Origin: Poronia punctata
Lineage: Eukaryota > Ascomycota > Sordariomycetes > Xylariales > Xylariaceae
Assembly: GCA_022579005.1 (NCBI GenBank)
Contig: MU401520.1
Span: forward strand, 1-64,000
Direction: 5' to 3'
Length of the DNA stretch: 64,000 bases
The notes beneath the pieces were generated by a model. It did no database searches. It worked only from the letters and a program-made list of their open reading frames with translations, and was not told the origin of the DNA. The position numbers and the translations under genes were made by a program. Numbering within the stretch: position 1 is the first letter of the stretch; the number at the start of each line of letters is the position of its first letter. This document shows positions 1-14,114 of the stretch, piece after piece.

Positions 1-2148
1 TACCACGTCATTTACCCTTAAGGAGGTCGGGCAATTGCATGGTATGCGTATGTACAATAGCCCCCATGACGTTAAAAACTATCAATCAATCAATCAATCA
101 ATCCGTTCATTCTAGAGAACTTCTAACCCAGTAATTTGTACCCACTACGCCTATTGCCCTAACCGTAACAGTACACAGTCCCAAGTAACAAGCTTCCTCA
201 CGATAGTCGACCAGACCGAGATTTGATCACTTCCTACAGTGCCTGTGTGACAGAACAGCTGAGGCCGACAGGGAGGATGCATGTGAGGTGCACAGGCGGC
301 ATCGGCTTCTGGGCCGCCTGGATGCAGGAATCCTTGGGCGCAGTCGCCAGAGGTAGCAGCTAAGCTCGTCTGGCACTAGACCTGAGCACCTTATCAGTTC
401 TTATCACGCTAAAGAGTCACGAGTCGCAGAACAGAAACAAGTCCTTGATCTTCCGTCGTCCCGTCCACGTATTTTGCTCTGCTGGCTCGCTATTGAAGAA
501 GCCGTCGTCATATGGTCGAGTGTCCAATAATCTAGCACCTTTTCTTGTTTTGGAACAGGTCAAGAGCTCCTCTTTTTAAGCCTTTTGTTCGTATTGCGCC
601 TTTTCTGTCAGGCATTGTGTACGCAGTATGTAATCCTCTGTTCAGATCTCGTGTTACTAAAATCCCCCTTACGTGACATATTCCGTTGGCTTCGTCATCC
701 TACCTTTTGCCCTCACTCGATCTTCAGTCTTCTTGTCTACCTGAGTCTAGGTACATACTTCCAGCCCATTCGCTTCATTTCGTTTTCTATTCCCGTCCCC
801 CTCCCTGGGAGTCATAAAGTTACAATAAGTTCGGCACGTTTTTCTCAACAGTCCATTATGCTGTTCTCAGGCGTTACAGACTCAGAATTGTAGATGCCAT
901 GTGTGTCTGTTTGTAAGTCGGTAATTGGAACATCACACCGTGCGTATTGTAGAATTTATACTTTAAGCGTAGCGTATGTACTATACCTCTCCAGATTTGC
1001 ACTTTAACTCCAGCTCAGTTCCTTGCCCCCCTGCTAGGATAAAAGACTCATAGACCGAGTCATTCGCTTGATCATCGGTCAGGCCAACAAAGCACACCCT
1101 ATTTGATGCGTATCAGCCAGGCAAAGCGACATTGGTCCACCACCTATCACTACTTACCTAGGCACACAGCAACCTCATACACGTAGGACTCCTCCGCAAC
1201 TACCTATCTAGGCGGGCCAAACGCCCAGCTTACCTCTGCAGCTTTAGGTCGTCTACCAGCATTGCCATCATCGCCAACCGTCTGCGCCCTGCCAACAAAG
1301 CTTCAACTGGGTAGGAGAATTTGCCAATAGCATCGTAAGACAAGTCCAAGTACATACATGCAGGTTAGACGAAGTCTTGACGACGAGGTACCAGATCCCC
1401 TGCTTGTACAGCATAACCTACAATAAAAGCAGACCTATCGCCTGGGGAAGCCTATCAAACCTCAGTACACTACCTCCAGTACAAGTTTGGACTAGGTATG
1501 GTATGCCTGACCCACACCCACTTGGTTTGGCTTGGTCGAGTCTTAAGTGTCCGAGATAGGAATTGAGCATTCCGTCTATCATCACATTTACCATTATACT
1601 GTGTCACTGACGTACACACTGTCCTGTGACAAGCGTTACCTACAGGTACGGATTCGTTTATCATTTGTTATCTACACGTAGGACGGCAAGACGACGGGAC
1701 TTGGGTAGGTATTACATACTCGTACACCTGCACCGACAACTTTTGGGACGGCAGCATCTCACAATGGGATGCAGCTATTCAGTTTACTCACCAGTTACAG
1801 CCGTGTCCGGTTTCTCGTTACTTTGCTGTGCTCAAGAGTAACACAAGTACTTCTAGATCTCTCCCCGCCTGAAGCTCGACAAGGTTCCCTCTTGCATTTC
1901 GATTCCATTAAGGTTCCACCCCCCGACCTATCGGATATCTGCCCCTACCAACCTGAAGTACATCATTCCCACTTCGACATCCAGCGCCATCTTTCCTAAT
2001 CTTGAGACGCGTGTTCGCCTCAGTTTTCGAAGCTTGTCCTTTCTTCTTTCTCGGTGCACCCGTGCTTTCCATCTTGTTCAAACTTGATCTTTCACCTACC
2101 TGTTCGACTCAAGTACCAGTTCAGATCGGTAGCCTCTAGTCGATACGC
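1..2148. other. Intergenic, no gene seen
   Basis: No frame shows a recognisable protein family, and the open frames here are short with no conserved motif. The stretch begins with an (ATCA)n microsatellite and contains the octamer TACTCGTA at 1717. The last few hundred bases are pyrimidine-rich and probably hold the promoter and leader of the autophagy kinase gene that follows. Confidence 0.6.
81..103. repeat. (ATCA)n microsatellite
   Basis: About 5.7 uninterrupted copies of a 4-bp unit lie in non-coding DNA. Simple slippage explains it. Confidence 0.9.
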
Positions 2149-2202
2149 ATGTATATGAAGGCGGTCGACCGAGCCTTAGTTCCATTCCGCATACTTGTAT
2201 AG
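2149..2202 (+). promoter_or_regulatory. Possible uORF in the atg1 leader (17 codons)
   Basis: An ATG at 2149 opens 17 codons and stops at TAG 2200-2202, which is 52 nt before the atg1 start codon at 2255. A second ATG lies two codons in, in the same frame. If the transcript starts upstream of 2149, this short frame would be scanned first and could dampen or condition Atg1 translation. The transcription start is not visible, so the role is inference. Confidence 0.35.
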
Positions 2203-2254
2203 GCCCTTGGCCTACAACCAAGCTTCCTGTCGTCGCCAATACATACAGGAAGCT

Positions 2255-5200
2255 ATGGCCGACGCACGAACTCCTTATTCGTCCTCGCGGCGAGCGAAGA
2301 CGACCGACGAAGTTATTGGGCAGTTCCTCATCGGCTCCGAGATAGGGAAAGGGAGTTTCGCCCAAGTCTATGTCGGCAAACACAAGGTTCGCTTCCCCAA
2401 GCTCTGTAGCATCGGCGTATCTTGGCCTATTATCGATCCTTGCTTGGATCGTCCACCCTTCCCCTCTACTGGACAGCCTGCCGGCGCATTTCATTTGTGC
2501 CGTTCAGAGCACCTCCTTCCCCCAGCATTTCCCCGGTGCCATATGGGAGCTAGCAAGGCTAACATTTGTCTCGTAAGGTATCCGGCGCCGCCGTAGCCAT
2601 AAAGTCTGTCGACCTTGCCCGGTTGAATAAGAAGTTAAAAGAGAACCTTTATAGCGAAATAAGGATCCTCAGGAAGCTTCGACACCCGCATATTGTTGCC
2701 CTTCATGACTGCGTCGAGTCATCTAGTCATATCAACCTGATAATGGAGTACTGCGAACTTGGAGATCTATCGTTGTTCATCAGGAAAAGGGAGAGGCACG
2801 TAACGAACCCAGCGACGTGCGATATGGCTCGAAAGTACCCAAGCGTCCCCGGGTCCGGTTTGAATGAAGTGGTCATACGGCATTTCCTGAAGCAGCTCGC
2901 TAGTGCGTTGCAGTTCTTGCGAGATGGACACTTGGTACATCGCGATATCAAGCCACAGAACCTCCTCCTTCTCCCATCTCCCGCGTACCGAGAATCGAGC
3001 AAGGACTTCCGGCCGATCCTGAGCGCTAGCCAGGACTCTTTGATCCCTGCCGTAGGATTGCAGTCGCTTCCGATGCTCAAGTTGGCCGATTTCGGGTTTG
3101 CTCGTGTCCTACCATCCACCTCGCTTGCAGAAACTCTGTGCGGATCGCCGCTATACATGGCGCCAGAAATACTTCGCTATGAGCCGTATGCTCCCAATGC
3201 GGACTTGTGGTCTGTTGGTACTGTTGGCTACGAAATGATAGTCGGCAAACCTCCGTTCCGGGCGAATAACCATGTGGAGCTACTCCAAAAGATCGAGAAT
3301 GGCAACGACGTTATCAAGTTTCCCAAGGAGACCAGAGTCACACCAGAGCTCCAAGGCCTGGTTCGGGCGCTTCTCAAGCGGAAACCCGTGGAAAGGATGA
3401 GTTTCGATGCTTTCTTCTCTCATACAGTCATTGCAGATGATATTCCGGGCCTAGTTGAGGACGATGCTCCCAAACCCCAACGGTTACCGTCAAGAGAAGT
3501 TCGGGCTCTCGCGAAAACCGACGACCCTATCCCGGCAGTGCGACGTCTATCAATGCATACCCGTTACAAGACCGAATCGGACGTACGGCAAGAAAAGATA
3601 CCACCATCCCCTCGAGAAAAGCCCATCAAGGTTAGAACACCGGAACTCAAGCAGCAAGATGAAGGGATGCCGGAGACCGCTCGACCAGGCTATGAACGTG
3701 GTTTGTCAGGCCTCGGGATCCGTCGCCCTCATCCAGTACCTTCGACGTCTGCCCCTACGAGGGCCGGTCTGGGGGAGGATCGGCGCAAACGAGGCTTTTC
3801 GAATGCTTCGCTAAAAGAATATTCGCGGGAGGGCAGGTCTCCGCCCTCTTCCTCGGTTGAGGACGGCACTTCCAAGGGCAAAGGCAAATCAGATAAACCC
3901 GCCCCGGATGAGCGCGATAGGACAGCCCACGACATAGCTTTCGAAAGGGACTACGTCGTAGTGGAGAAGAAGCATGTTGAAGTCAACGCGTTTGCAGACG
4001 AGCTTGCTGCCAAAGGTGCCCAAGCACAAGCGCCCTCTCCTAGATCGGGTCGGGTTGTTCGTCGTGCTACGCAACAGGGTGACCCGAGGTCGACTACTGG
4101 TGCCGTCCCAGCTCAACCGTCTAACGCTCTGCAAATTGCGCAAGGCAAGCAACGCCCAGACAGCCAGCATCGAGGTTCCTACGAAAAGGGCATGTCCGGC
4201 AGCCCCAACTCGACGACGTCGGTTATTTCCAAAGCTATCCAGGACGCTAGTTTAAGGTTCCTGGGCTTCAAGTATCCTATGCATATGCTAGGCAAAGGGT
4301 TGTCACCGCCTCAGATGTACAACCCATTCCCCACGTATCCCACGCCAAATGCACCGGCCGGACTTATAACGGACGGGCGGCCCAGTGGTCTCATCGACGA
4401 AGATCTTCGTGTTGCACAATGTATTGAAGACTTTGCTACCCGCAGTGATGTCGTTTGGGGGTTTGCCGAGGTCAAGTATAAGCAACTTGTGCCACTGGCT
4501 CCGTCTATGGAAGAGGGCCTCGGAGGGATACCTGCCGAAATAATGAGCTCGAACGAGGATGAAGGTCTTACAATAGAGGCAGTGGTGTCTCTCTCCGAAG
4601 AGGCACTGGTGTTGTATGTCAAGGCACTTTCGCTCCTTGCCAAATCCATGGATATTGCGAGCATATGGTGGGGCCGTAAAGCTAAGGGCGAATCGAGTGG
4701 CACCCAACATGTGACGGGCCGTGATGCAGTTAGCGCACAGAATATCGTGGCAAGGGTTAATTCGGCCGTGCAATGGGTTAGGAAACGGTTCAATGAAACT
4801 CTGGAGAAGGCCGAAATCGTAAGATTAAAGTTGTCGGACGCACAACGACAACTGCCGGAAGATCACCCTAGGCATCCGAATAACAACCTCATCGACGGCT
4901 CAACGGCCACGGTCGAGGGCACGCCGCTAACGCCCGGCATAAGCGCGGAAAAGCTGATGTACGACCGAGCGATAGAAATGAGCCGGACAGCTGCCATTAA
5001 CGAAATCGCCAATGAAGACCTAGGCGGGTGTGAACTATCTTACGTTACGGCCATACGAATGTTAGAGGCGGTGCTTGATAACGACGAGGAAATCTCGAGT
5101 CGACGACGATTGTCGGGCTCCCCCAAGGCGGACAGTGATATTCAAGAGGCGACATCGGAAATCAACCAGGACGACCAACAGGCAGTCCAGAGGAGTAAGT

Positions 5201-5405
5201 TTTCCCACCTCACCTGGAACCAGGCTGGAGCTAGCTCGTATCTGACTTGTATTTACTAGTGATCCACATGATCAACGGAAGGCTTGCTACCCTTCGAAAG
5301 AAGATTCAGATGATCAACACTGCCTCGAAGGCCCAGCAACAGAGCCTCCGCTCCAAGCGCAGCGATGAATACACATCACGAGGCGTTTCCGCCCCATCCT
5401 CGTGA
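2255..5405 (+). CDS. atg1: Atg1 serine/threonine kinase (autophagy initiation)
   Basis: Three exons are read: 2255-2386, 2578-5194 and 5260-5405, giving 964 aa. The product is the ULK-family kinase that, with Atg13 and Atg17, starts autophagosome formation under nutrient stress. The kinase domain has the glycine loop GKGSFAQVY, catalytic lysine K53, HRD at 165-167, DFG at 215-217 and a [12 protein letters not shown] activation segment. As in other fungal Atg1 proteins there is an insertion between HRD and DFG. A long disordered linker contains [24 protein letters not shown] (about 503-506) matches the known Atg8-interacting motif of Atg1. The C-terminal 300 residues fit the Atg13-binding tandem MIT region and end in a helix containing [19 protein letters not shown] 2255 is the first in-frame ATG; upstream triplets in that frame lack one. 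Intron 1 has a non-consensus GTTCGC donor, chosen because it joins GKHK to VSGAAVAIK exactly as the family requires. Confidence 0.95.
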
Positions 5406-8400
5406 AAGATGGGTATGGTATTTCACGAATAATGACGATACGTAAAAGGACTGCGATACATATCATTTTTGCCTCGCGGCTTCCAGATTCTGCCCTATTC
5501 CTAATTACGGCACCGCTACGGTGCTAGTCGGATAGGGGTTCTCCTTTACCTTTTCATTTCCGGGCGTTACGGGAGGTCTTCAGCTTCGGCATCGGCATCG
5601 TGGGCGAGGTGCTTCTGGCCTAAGCGTAAAGTGCACTTCCATTCTTGTTTTTATCTTTATCATTCGACCTTTCCACCGGGACGGGATCCTGCCAGGCTTT
5701 TTTTTTTTTTCATTGGAATTACGTGCGCGACCCTTTGCGCCCACTGTGTTACTATCCCGTTCGGAGTTGGACCTGGCTATATTGGTCGGGCAATGCATCA
5801 GTCTTATATGGCTCGAGACTCTCCTATTAGGTTTCGTATCGCGTTCGATGCTTCTTTCCCACTTTTCTCAACACTGCTATTGTTGTTTTTGCATTATCGG
5901 ATTACGGTACGATAGTTGGTACGGAGCCAGCTCGTCTCCGCCCACTTGGGACACCATCCATAATATTATTACGTTGAATCATCGGCACATATCAAGAGCA
6001 TTCTTTCTCGTGGTCCTCGTGTATATTCTTTCGTTAGGGACTCATTCTACGGCCCAGCGGTACTTTCACTCGCTGTTCTTCCTATTGGGGCTGGTGATTG
6101 ATGGTCACCTGTTTCCTTACCTTCGCCCACACGCTCTTGGTCAGATTCCGCAACAGATATGGAACCGTTTGGCTAGAGTAGATCGCTCAGAAACTGGAGG
6201 TTGTATGGACAACACCTCATAGGGGCCATCTTTGTGTTCGGTCTTGTATTAGAAGCTCTTTGGTCTTTTATAGAGCATGAACAAGGGCATTGTTCTATGA
6301 CTAGTTCAACCCAAACACCCAAAGTTCCCTCAAACAAGTATTGCTAAAGGCAAATTCACCTGTACGTAGGACTTGCAGAGTTAATAGACTGTAGATTGTT
6401 AACGACGGAACGCCCTCTACAAGGTGCGAAGTGCCAGCTCCTGTAGATAAATTTTGCTTGTTGCCGTCTATTTACTTTGACATCTCACACTTGTGACGCA
6501 GCTAAACATCCATATCTAGTTGTGCTACTTGGTGGGTATGTATAACAAGCCGTATAGTACCTAACCTAGGGGGCCATGTTGGCCAAATCTGCATTGTGTT
6601 TCAACCAGACAGAATTTGTTGGGAACTATGTAGTACTCTAGGTCAGTTAAGCGCTTTCCTTGCCTGACGTAATTCTCTCAGTCGATGTGTACCTATGTAC
6701 ACACCCATAGATGTACGAAGAATTATACAGCAACAAGACTCTTGACACGATCAAGTTAACCCAAGTAGGTACTCAGTACGATAGACAAGCTTTTGCTTTT
6801 CTCTCGCACTCGCACTTGCGGGTTGAAGACCAAGGTCCGTGTATGTTGTCTAGGGTAGGTTTATAAGATAAGGGGATGAGAGTGAGTGGGCACACACACG
6901 GTGAACCTAAACCCGAACCCGGACAAAACATCGGACTTTGGCTACTTTCCAACTTATTAATCTGTATTCCCTTACATACACAGTAAAGAATTTATTTCCC
7001 TGCCCTTGGAACCATATATCTAAAAATGTGACGGGGCAGGGAAGCTTGGGTTGTACATGTAAGAGAGGGGGTTTTACGCGATATAGAAAGTTGGTCGGAA
7101 TGCCGTGTTAAAGAAGAAAGGAAACAAGGAGACAACCTGGCATTTTACACTTTACACGTGCATATATTATTGGTCGGTAGTCCGTTTCCCCCCCAGCCAC
7201 CTTTTCTTCGATATAACAATATGCTTTTGAGAAGCTCTTGATGGGATTTTATCGGCTTTTATACCTTACCGATCGGAAAGGGTGATAGGAGGTACCGTAG
7301 GTGTAAGTAAGTAAAGATGGCCAGGGATATCTAACCTACGTAGTAGCTCAATGTTTCTATGAGTAGGTAGCTACTTACCCCGCACACAACAATGAAATGA
7401 AACTTGCTGCTGCGTCTTTGGCGGCTAGCTAGCTTTTTAAATTTGTTGTTTTGTCTGTACCTAGTTGTAGGTTTACGTCTCCTTGAAATGGGCAGGAAAG
7501 GAAGTATAAACTGAATAGATTAGTAAATGTAGCAAATTTAGGTTAGGTCCGTGTAGATAAATACAGCAAAAGGTAAATATTTCAAACCGTTTAGATAACT
7601 ACCTAGGTATCTAACCACGTAAATACGCAGCGGAATCAGAACCGAAAAAAGACGTTTTCCGCCATCGTCTCTCTCTCTCTCTCTTTTTTTTTTTTTGGTT
7701 TCTACACGTACAGGTACAGGTACGTGACATACTTACATACAGCTGATATTGACAGACTGCCGCTGCGCACGGGTGGTGTGGCGGCGGGGGATGGTTTTAC
7801 CAAATATATGTACATGAGGGGCAGGGTCAGGGTCGGGGCCAGGTTTGTAGAATAAAAATGACAGACAGGTCCCCTGCTAAATTAATTAATTTTACCCTAC
7901 ATTAAATCAGTCCATGACCTTCCTGGCGTGATACTGGGTTTTATCTTAGGTAAGTTGAATTTTATTTTCTTCGATTTAAACTTGTCTGTCCCCTTCATCA
8001 TCTTTTTTTAATCCTTGGATACGATGATCATATGAGAAAGGGAAAGTGGGTTGGGGAGACCCTGCAGGGACATGTCGTCATACTGCTTGGGCTTTTTTTT
8101 TTTTTAGAGATATGTGGCGATCATCTGCATCTCTCGTAGTCTCCGCTCAACAGCTCCGCTCCGACCTCTACGAGTTATTATTGCCCCTTGTAAGTTGTGT
8201 GGTAGCTGTATGTACATAGTATTATGTGTGTGTACATGTGATCTGACAAACAGGTAAAAGGGAGATTGGATGTGATCATTGGCGTAAAGAGGGGAAATCT
8301 AGTTGGTTTATTGGTGATTACTTTTCTGTTACTGAAGATAGGTACTCGTGTTGAGTATGCAGATCACTAGGTCAGATGGACTACGAGATGTCCGGTTATT

Positions 8401-11271
8401 AGGCGCGCAAGGGAAAAGCTCGAAAGATAATACGTCTCTGCCTATCGCTCTTGAAATAGGTATACGTGTATTGAGAAGGCCGGTACCTTTATTACGCGCA
8501 CAATAAGAAGACTATGTACCTAGACTAGACCAGACTACGAGTACTAGACTTGGGGTCAAGGCCGACGGGTATGTCCCGCTCGTGTCCGCCGGGCTCTGGT
8601 TATACTCTCGTAGGTTAAGCAGATCTCGGACCTAATAAGACCGGTCGATTTAGATATTTGGTTATTTACGGATTTTGCGGATAGATCTAGATATCCACAT
8701 ATCGTACAGTTTACTTCTAAAGTGTCTACGTGTAGCTCAAAATCGAGTGATGCTAGGTATGGGGAGCGGCGCAAGAACTGGTAGGTACGCCCCTCTTGTG
8801 CCGTGTGACCAAGCCTCACCCGTGCGAGGGGCTTGAGACATTTGATGATGGGTAATACAGAACTTTCCACGTGAAGCTGTCAGCTTTGCGTTGTCCCGGA
8901 CTCCTTATGTCCAACCGAGTATTTGGCCAGGTGCTATGAACATGATAATGATAGTATTGTAAAAAGATTACGTGTAAAGACAATACATGAAACTAGGTAG
9001 GTAGGTATGCGCGTATTATCCGTACAAGCCGTCGGTTCTAACAAGTTGTCACTGTCTTCTAGATAGAATTTTGTTGCTTGGTTTATGCTTATAAGTTTTC
9101 TTCGCCTAAGGGTCATCCTGGTATTAGGTATGGCTTGTCTGCGTAAGTATCTTGCGTCTCTAACGTATACTGTAGCACACGTAGACAGCCTTCTCCGCCG
9201 TTTTTTCTTTCTTGTGTAGCTCTCCGCTGACAGGAGAGGCTCTGCCCTTGGGGGCCGACAAGGGTCCGTTTTAATGAGCCGGCCTCCGATTGATTGATGG
9301 GCTAAACTTTCTAAGCTAGGTACCTACTTATGTACACGTATGTCGAGGTAATTTTTAGAAAACGTTGAGAACGAGACGGAAGTCGTTTTAGCTTCTGATC
9401 TGCTAGCTAGGACTGTGTGATGTTCAACTAGAGCACTAAAGAGCATACAAGGAATAGGAAAAGGATTCGTAGAAGAGAAATACTTTGGACTACAACGTGT
9501 CCGTATGAAGTTGATATTTTATACTCCTAGACGTTGTTCGTGTTTTACCGTATTCTATTATTAGCAGACTAGAACTGTAACCCGCGCCAGCGAGCATACT
9601 GGAAACCAGGTACCTACTCGTACGCGTCTCTGTCGATGTGATATAAAGAAGCTCTGATTGAAGTCGAAGATATGCGAGCCTGTCTAGTTAGGGCTTAGCG
9701 TGTAGAGCTGGCTAGTGAAATGCGTATCGTAAGCTGAGAATTTGTGGTGCTGATTGAACATCGAGACTTCAAGCAGCAGGCCCGGGGCCGCAAGGGAGCT
9801 CAAGAACACCTGTGGCCAAGAAGGGAGCTGAATGCCTTGACCTATTTGGGTAGGTATTTGTTATTATGTAGACTAGCAACAAGCGTGTGGCTCAGGGCAC
9901 GTCAACTTTAACAGCTGGATACATACATGTACTTGTGTAACTCTGGCCTCGCCTCTGGCAATCAATATCTCTCATCTACGAGTACAATCGAGTTCGATGC
10001 TTCTGCAATATTTATCAAAGGTCCATGTGTGCATGTGTATGAACCTGGCATTTTCAATACACACGACCTGATAGGTAACTTATACGAGAACCTTTTTTAT
10101 CAGGAAGATATTTCCTTGTAAAAGTTTCTGACACAGCATATACCGTGCCGTATCTACGAGTATGTGCGTGTACTCGTACCTCCCCGAGCTTCCGGATTTA
10201 CCTACTTGTACTTGTACGAGCAGACAGCTTTCTTACAGACATCCACGGACAGTATTAGAGAGACACGTTATTCGGGGTCACTTAGGTATCAGGACTCTTC
10301 CTAGTAATATAGTAAATAGACATATTAGGTACTCCCATTAACAAATCCGTTGTATTTCACTGTTTGCACGCGGACACATCTTGAGTTCGCTCCTGATGTA
10401 GGTATTACAGAGTCGCATGCAAATACCTACAGAAGCACTTGTGGCCAATGACCTCGAGCAATTGCCGGCGCTGGATAATAGGGTACATTAGGTTAGTTGT
10501 TTTAGTCTCTAGTTTAATTCGTTCGTGAATCTTACATGCCTTGTCTGAAACAGTCAGACTCCGCCGACGAGTGACCACGCCCGCTCGGGGGCCCAGGCCT
10601 CACACCACCCCTAGAGACAAGCGCCAGCGACAGCACCAGCGCCAGTACCTACACCCTACTACCTATTCCTAGGTAGGTACAGGTCTGGAGGTACCTGCCT
10701 GCCTACTCGTACACGCACATGCAGACAGCAAGGTTGTTTCAACGCGGGCCCTTCTTGGTAGGTTTAATAACTGCCTCTCTGACACCCAAGGTAGGTACAA
10801 CCACTTCCGTCCCATTATCCATCCCCCTCGTCTCCAGCAACCTCTCCCACATCTTAATGGGTGCCGCTCTGTGTTGCTAAACGCCGTTGGTAATTGATTT
10901 TACAACTTCATCTCTCGACGATCACTCCCATACTCGCCACTCGTTTCGTCGTTTAAGCCATACTTTGTCGCCGCCTTTATCGTCCCTTGACTATCGTTAT
11001 AACTGGGTCTGGTAAACAGTTCGATCCTCTCCAGCACTCGTAACCTGCGGATTCTCGACCCCTTGCGCATACATCGTACATCTTGCAACGCGCCGACTCC
11101 CAAACCCCCGGATTTGCCCATTCCCCGCGACGACCGAGTACTTGGCCACTTCTCATTCTACTATCACACAGTTTGATGGGATATTCACACGATCGCATGC
11201 GCTACCGATTGTGACATCGCACTTCCACGGCCCCAATTACGCCTGCGGTTGTCAGCGCGTCATAAGAGACG
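5406..11271. other. Long intergenic tract, no gene seen
   Basis: Nearly 6 kb without a recognisable gene. The first 800 bases contain open frames (one of 169 codons at 5713-6222), but these are rich in Leu, Phe, Ser and His with no family resemblance and are probably the atg1 3' region. The rest is AT-leaning with poly-T and (TC)n runs near 7670-7696, many TAGGTA/TACCTA words, and the octamer TACTCGTA or TACGAGTA at 8536, 9615, 9977, 10155, 10171 and 10704. Confidence 0.55.
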
Positions 11272-14114
11272 ATGACGTCCGCTGCCACCCCATCTAAGCC
11301 GACCAACGAACAGCATCGACAAATGAGTCCGCCACAGCTATCATCCCGGTTTCCCACCACACCTGTGTCGCCGCCGAGTAAACGCGCCGACCTCAAGTCG
11401 TGGTGGAGGAAGTTCCAAGTTCAACCGAGCAGAAACCAAGAGCCCGCACCAGGTAAGCGACGAGCACTTCTGCCTATTTCGTCCTGTCCTGTCTATTTTG
11501 ATACCATCGCATGGCTACATGTACATCATGGCTTCATGTCGCTTATCGGTGCCGATTCCCCACTGTTCCTGACTTCCTAATATACTTTTGGTCGGTGGCG
11601 GTGCGCGGCGCTCGCGGTTGTGTGCGAGTCAGTCCGTCGAATGCTACATAACAGGGGATTTTGCCTAGTCGACATCAGGGCAATCCGTTACACTGTTCAA
11701 GTCGGAAAGAGAGCATCATGAGAACTATCGCGCAGTGGACTAAAGCGAGTTGGCTGACTTTTATTCAAGAGGAACCACCAGCTGCAGGTATTTTTGGCGT
11801 CCCTCTCCGACAGAGTATCACATACGCCAATGTCGCCATCTCGTTGGTCGACGAGAACGGAAAGAGCTACATCTATGGATACGTACCGATCGTAGTAGCT
11901 AAATGTGGCGTATATCTCAAAGAGAAAGGTTTGTCGATCCTGGCCCTTGTTTACTGGTCTTCATAAGTGGGATGTTGCTTGCTAATGTTCGTTGCAGCCA
12001 CAAGTGTAGAGGGCATATTCCGTCTGAACGGCTCGGAGAAGCGTATCAAGGAGCTCAAGTTGCAATTTAACTCACCCGATCGATATGGTAAAGGGCTAGT
12101 ATGGGAAGGGTACACAGTTCACGATGCCGCAAATGTCCTCCGACGATATTTAAACGACCTACCCGAGCCAGTAGTCCCTCTAGATCTATACGAGAGTTTC
12201 AGAGAACCGCTGCGAGGCCATACGAAACAAGCTGTGGGCGATAATGAGGGCACACAGCTCGTAGAGGACTTTGATGAGGAAGAGGCGATTGCCAAGTATC
12301 AACAGTTGATCAAAGAGCTTCCGCCTCTCAACCGCCAATTACTGCTCTACATCTTGGATTTGCTTGCCGTATTTGCCGCCAAAGCCGACGAGAATCGGAT
12401 GACAGCTCAAAACCTGGCTGCCATTTTCCAGCCGGGTATGCTGTCTCATCCCATGCATGCCATGGCGCCCGGCGAATACCGTCTCAACCAATGCGTCATC
12501 ATCTTCCTAATCGAGCACCAGGACCATTTCCTGATTGGCATGCAAGGTACCGGCACCGACGAGCAGACGAAGCAGGAGATCGAGAAGGGAGCGCCACCCC
12601 AAGTCGTGACCCCCAGCACACCCAACCGCAAAACTGGCGTCGTACGATCAGCGTCAAATGCGAGCGCTGGGGCCGAGAGCGTTAGCAGAGAAGGCAAGGT
12701 GCGGAGGAACCAGTCGACTTCGTCGCGCCATTCGCGCTACTCAAATGGAGCCTCGACTCCCGGTAGCCCTTCTGTTGCCACCCCCAGTAGTGGCCTGGGG
12801 AGGAGCAACACGGTCCCATCTAAAAAGTCGCCCCTGCTACAGACTGGACGGTTTCCATCCCGTCAGCGTTCACCCGTGGTGGCGGTGGCGCCTGCATCCC
12901 CCTCTCCTGCCGCCGCCACTACCACCACCACCACCGGTGCTCCTCAAACGGTAGTTGAGGAGACGTCAACCTTGCCAGACAGATCTCCGGTAACGCCGAC
13001 CATAATGCCGGTCTCGGGTGCATCCCAATCGACAATCAGGCAATCCATGATGGGTAGGAGTCAGGAAAGACTGCTAGGGCCCCCTCTTCAGAACGTGACA
13101 CCGACAAAGGAGAGGAATCTACAGAGCCTTTTCCAACGCTCGCCGAATTCGGACAGCGAGAAGAGACAACCGAATAAGCTGCGCAAAAAACGGTTGCCCG
13201 GCAGCGCGAACCCTAGCGCTCACAGTTCCACCACCTCGTTGACGCATTCAGCTGTTGGGTCGCCCAATGCTGAAGTTCCTGATCCAATTCAGGCCATCTC
13301 TCCCCTCGAGCCCCACCCGGAGCTCGTCCAGAATGAAAGCGGGAATCCGATCGAAAGTCCTTCCGAGCCCACCCCCAAAGGGTCGTCCCAAGGGCCCCAA
13401 GTGCCGTCGGCAATTTCACCTCCCATGAACGCCGACCATGGTAACGATCCACTTCAGCCCAAGGAATCTCAAAGCACGTCACTGCACTCCTCCTTCAATG
13501 AGAGCTCCGACGTAGATCAGCTGGAGGAGCCCTCGGCTATCTCGCCCGTGGATAGTAACGATAAAGAGAGGAAGCGGCGCTGGCGTATGTCCCGACGCAG
13601 AGAAGACATGGCGCCAGGCTTTTCGGGGCTGAATTTGGGTAGCAACAACCAGGCGGAGAATAGCAGTTCAACAACGGTTGGGAGTAGTCAGCGCGCCCGC
13701 AAAAGCTGGACTGGCGATGTTGCTGATGTTGCCGCAGTCTTATCAGAAAACGAGGGCGGTACGCGGGAAAAAGACGATGTGAAAGGTCCGTTAGGTTGGA
13801 TCAAGCATAAGTATCGCGAGGCCAAGGAGACTGTGGATAAGCGAGCCAAGTCGCCCCCAGCACATACTCATACCTTCCTGCACCATACAAGGCCCAAGAG
13901 CATCGACATAAGGAGAAGTACAGATGAGAAGAGACCGACTGTGGGTTCTCCAGTGATGCGTGAGCCTGACGAATCAAAGTCACCACAAGGTGTTCAGGAC
14001 GCCTCGATTCCCGTCACCTTGGCGCCTACTCCTGCTCCTCCGCCTGCGCCTGCGCCTGCGCCTGCGCCTGAGCCTGTGTCGACGACTCAAGCTGAGGAAA
14101 CGCCGAATACATAA
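11272..14114 (+). CDS. RhoGAP protein, Sac7/Bag7 type
   Basis: Three exons (11272-11452, 11788-11928, 11998-14114) give 812 aa. The product should stimulate GTP hydrolysis by Rho-type GTPases, most likely Rho1, and so affect cell-wall integrity signalling and actin. The RhoGAP domain spans roughly residues 61-240: it opens with IFGVPLRQSITYANVAISL, carries the arginine finger in VEGIFRLNG (R116), and continues with the YLNDLPEPVVPLDLY and NRMTAQNLAAIFQPGML blocks. The C-terminal two thirds is Ser/Pro/Thr-rich and probably disordered, ending in a Pro-Ala run encoded by a CCTGCG tandem repeat. Intron 1 (335 nt) is long for this genome, but its acceptor GCTGCAG follows a good GCTGAC branch point and joins EPAP-G-IFGVPL in frame, which matches the family. 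The N-terminal RADLKSWWRKF also matches fungal Sac7 homologues. Confidence 0.88.
14041..14074 (+). repeat. CCTGCG tandem repeat inside the RhoGAP gene
   Basis: Repeated CCTGCG units encode alternating Pro-Ala near the C terminus of the RhoGAP protein. The unit is a multiple of three, so length changes keep the frame. Confidence 0.85.

Noticed and set aside
5713..6222. 169-codon open frame after atg1
   Set aside because: No domain, signal or conserved motif; composition follows T-rich DNA; it lies in the probable 3' untranslated region.
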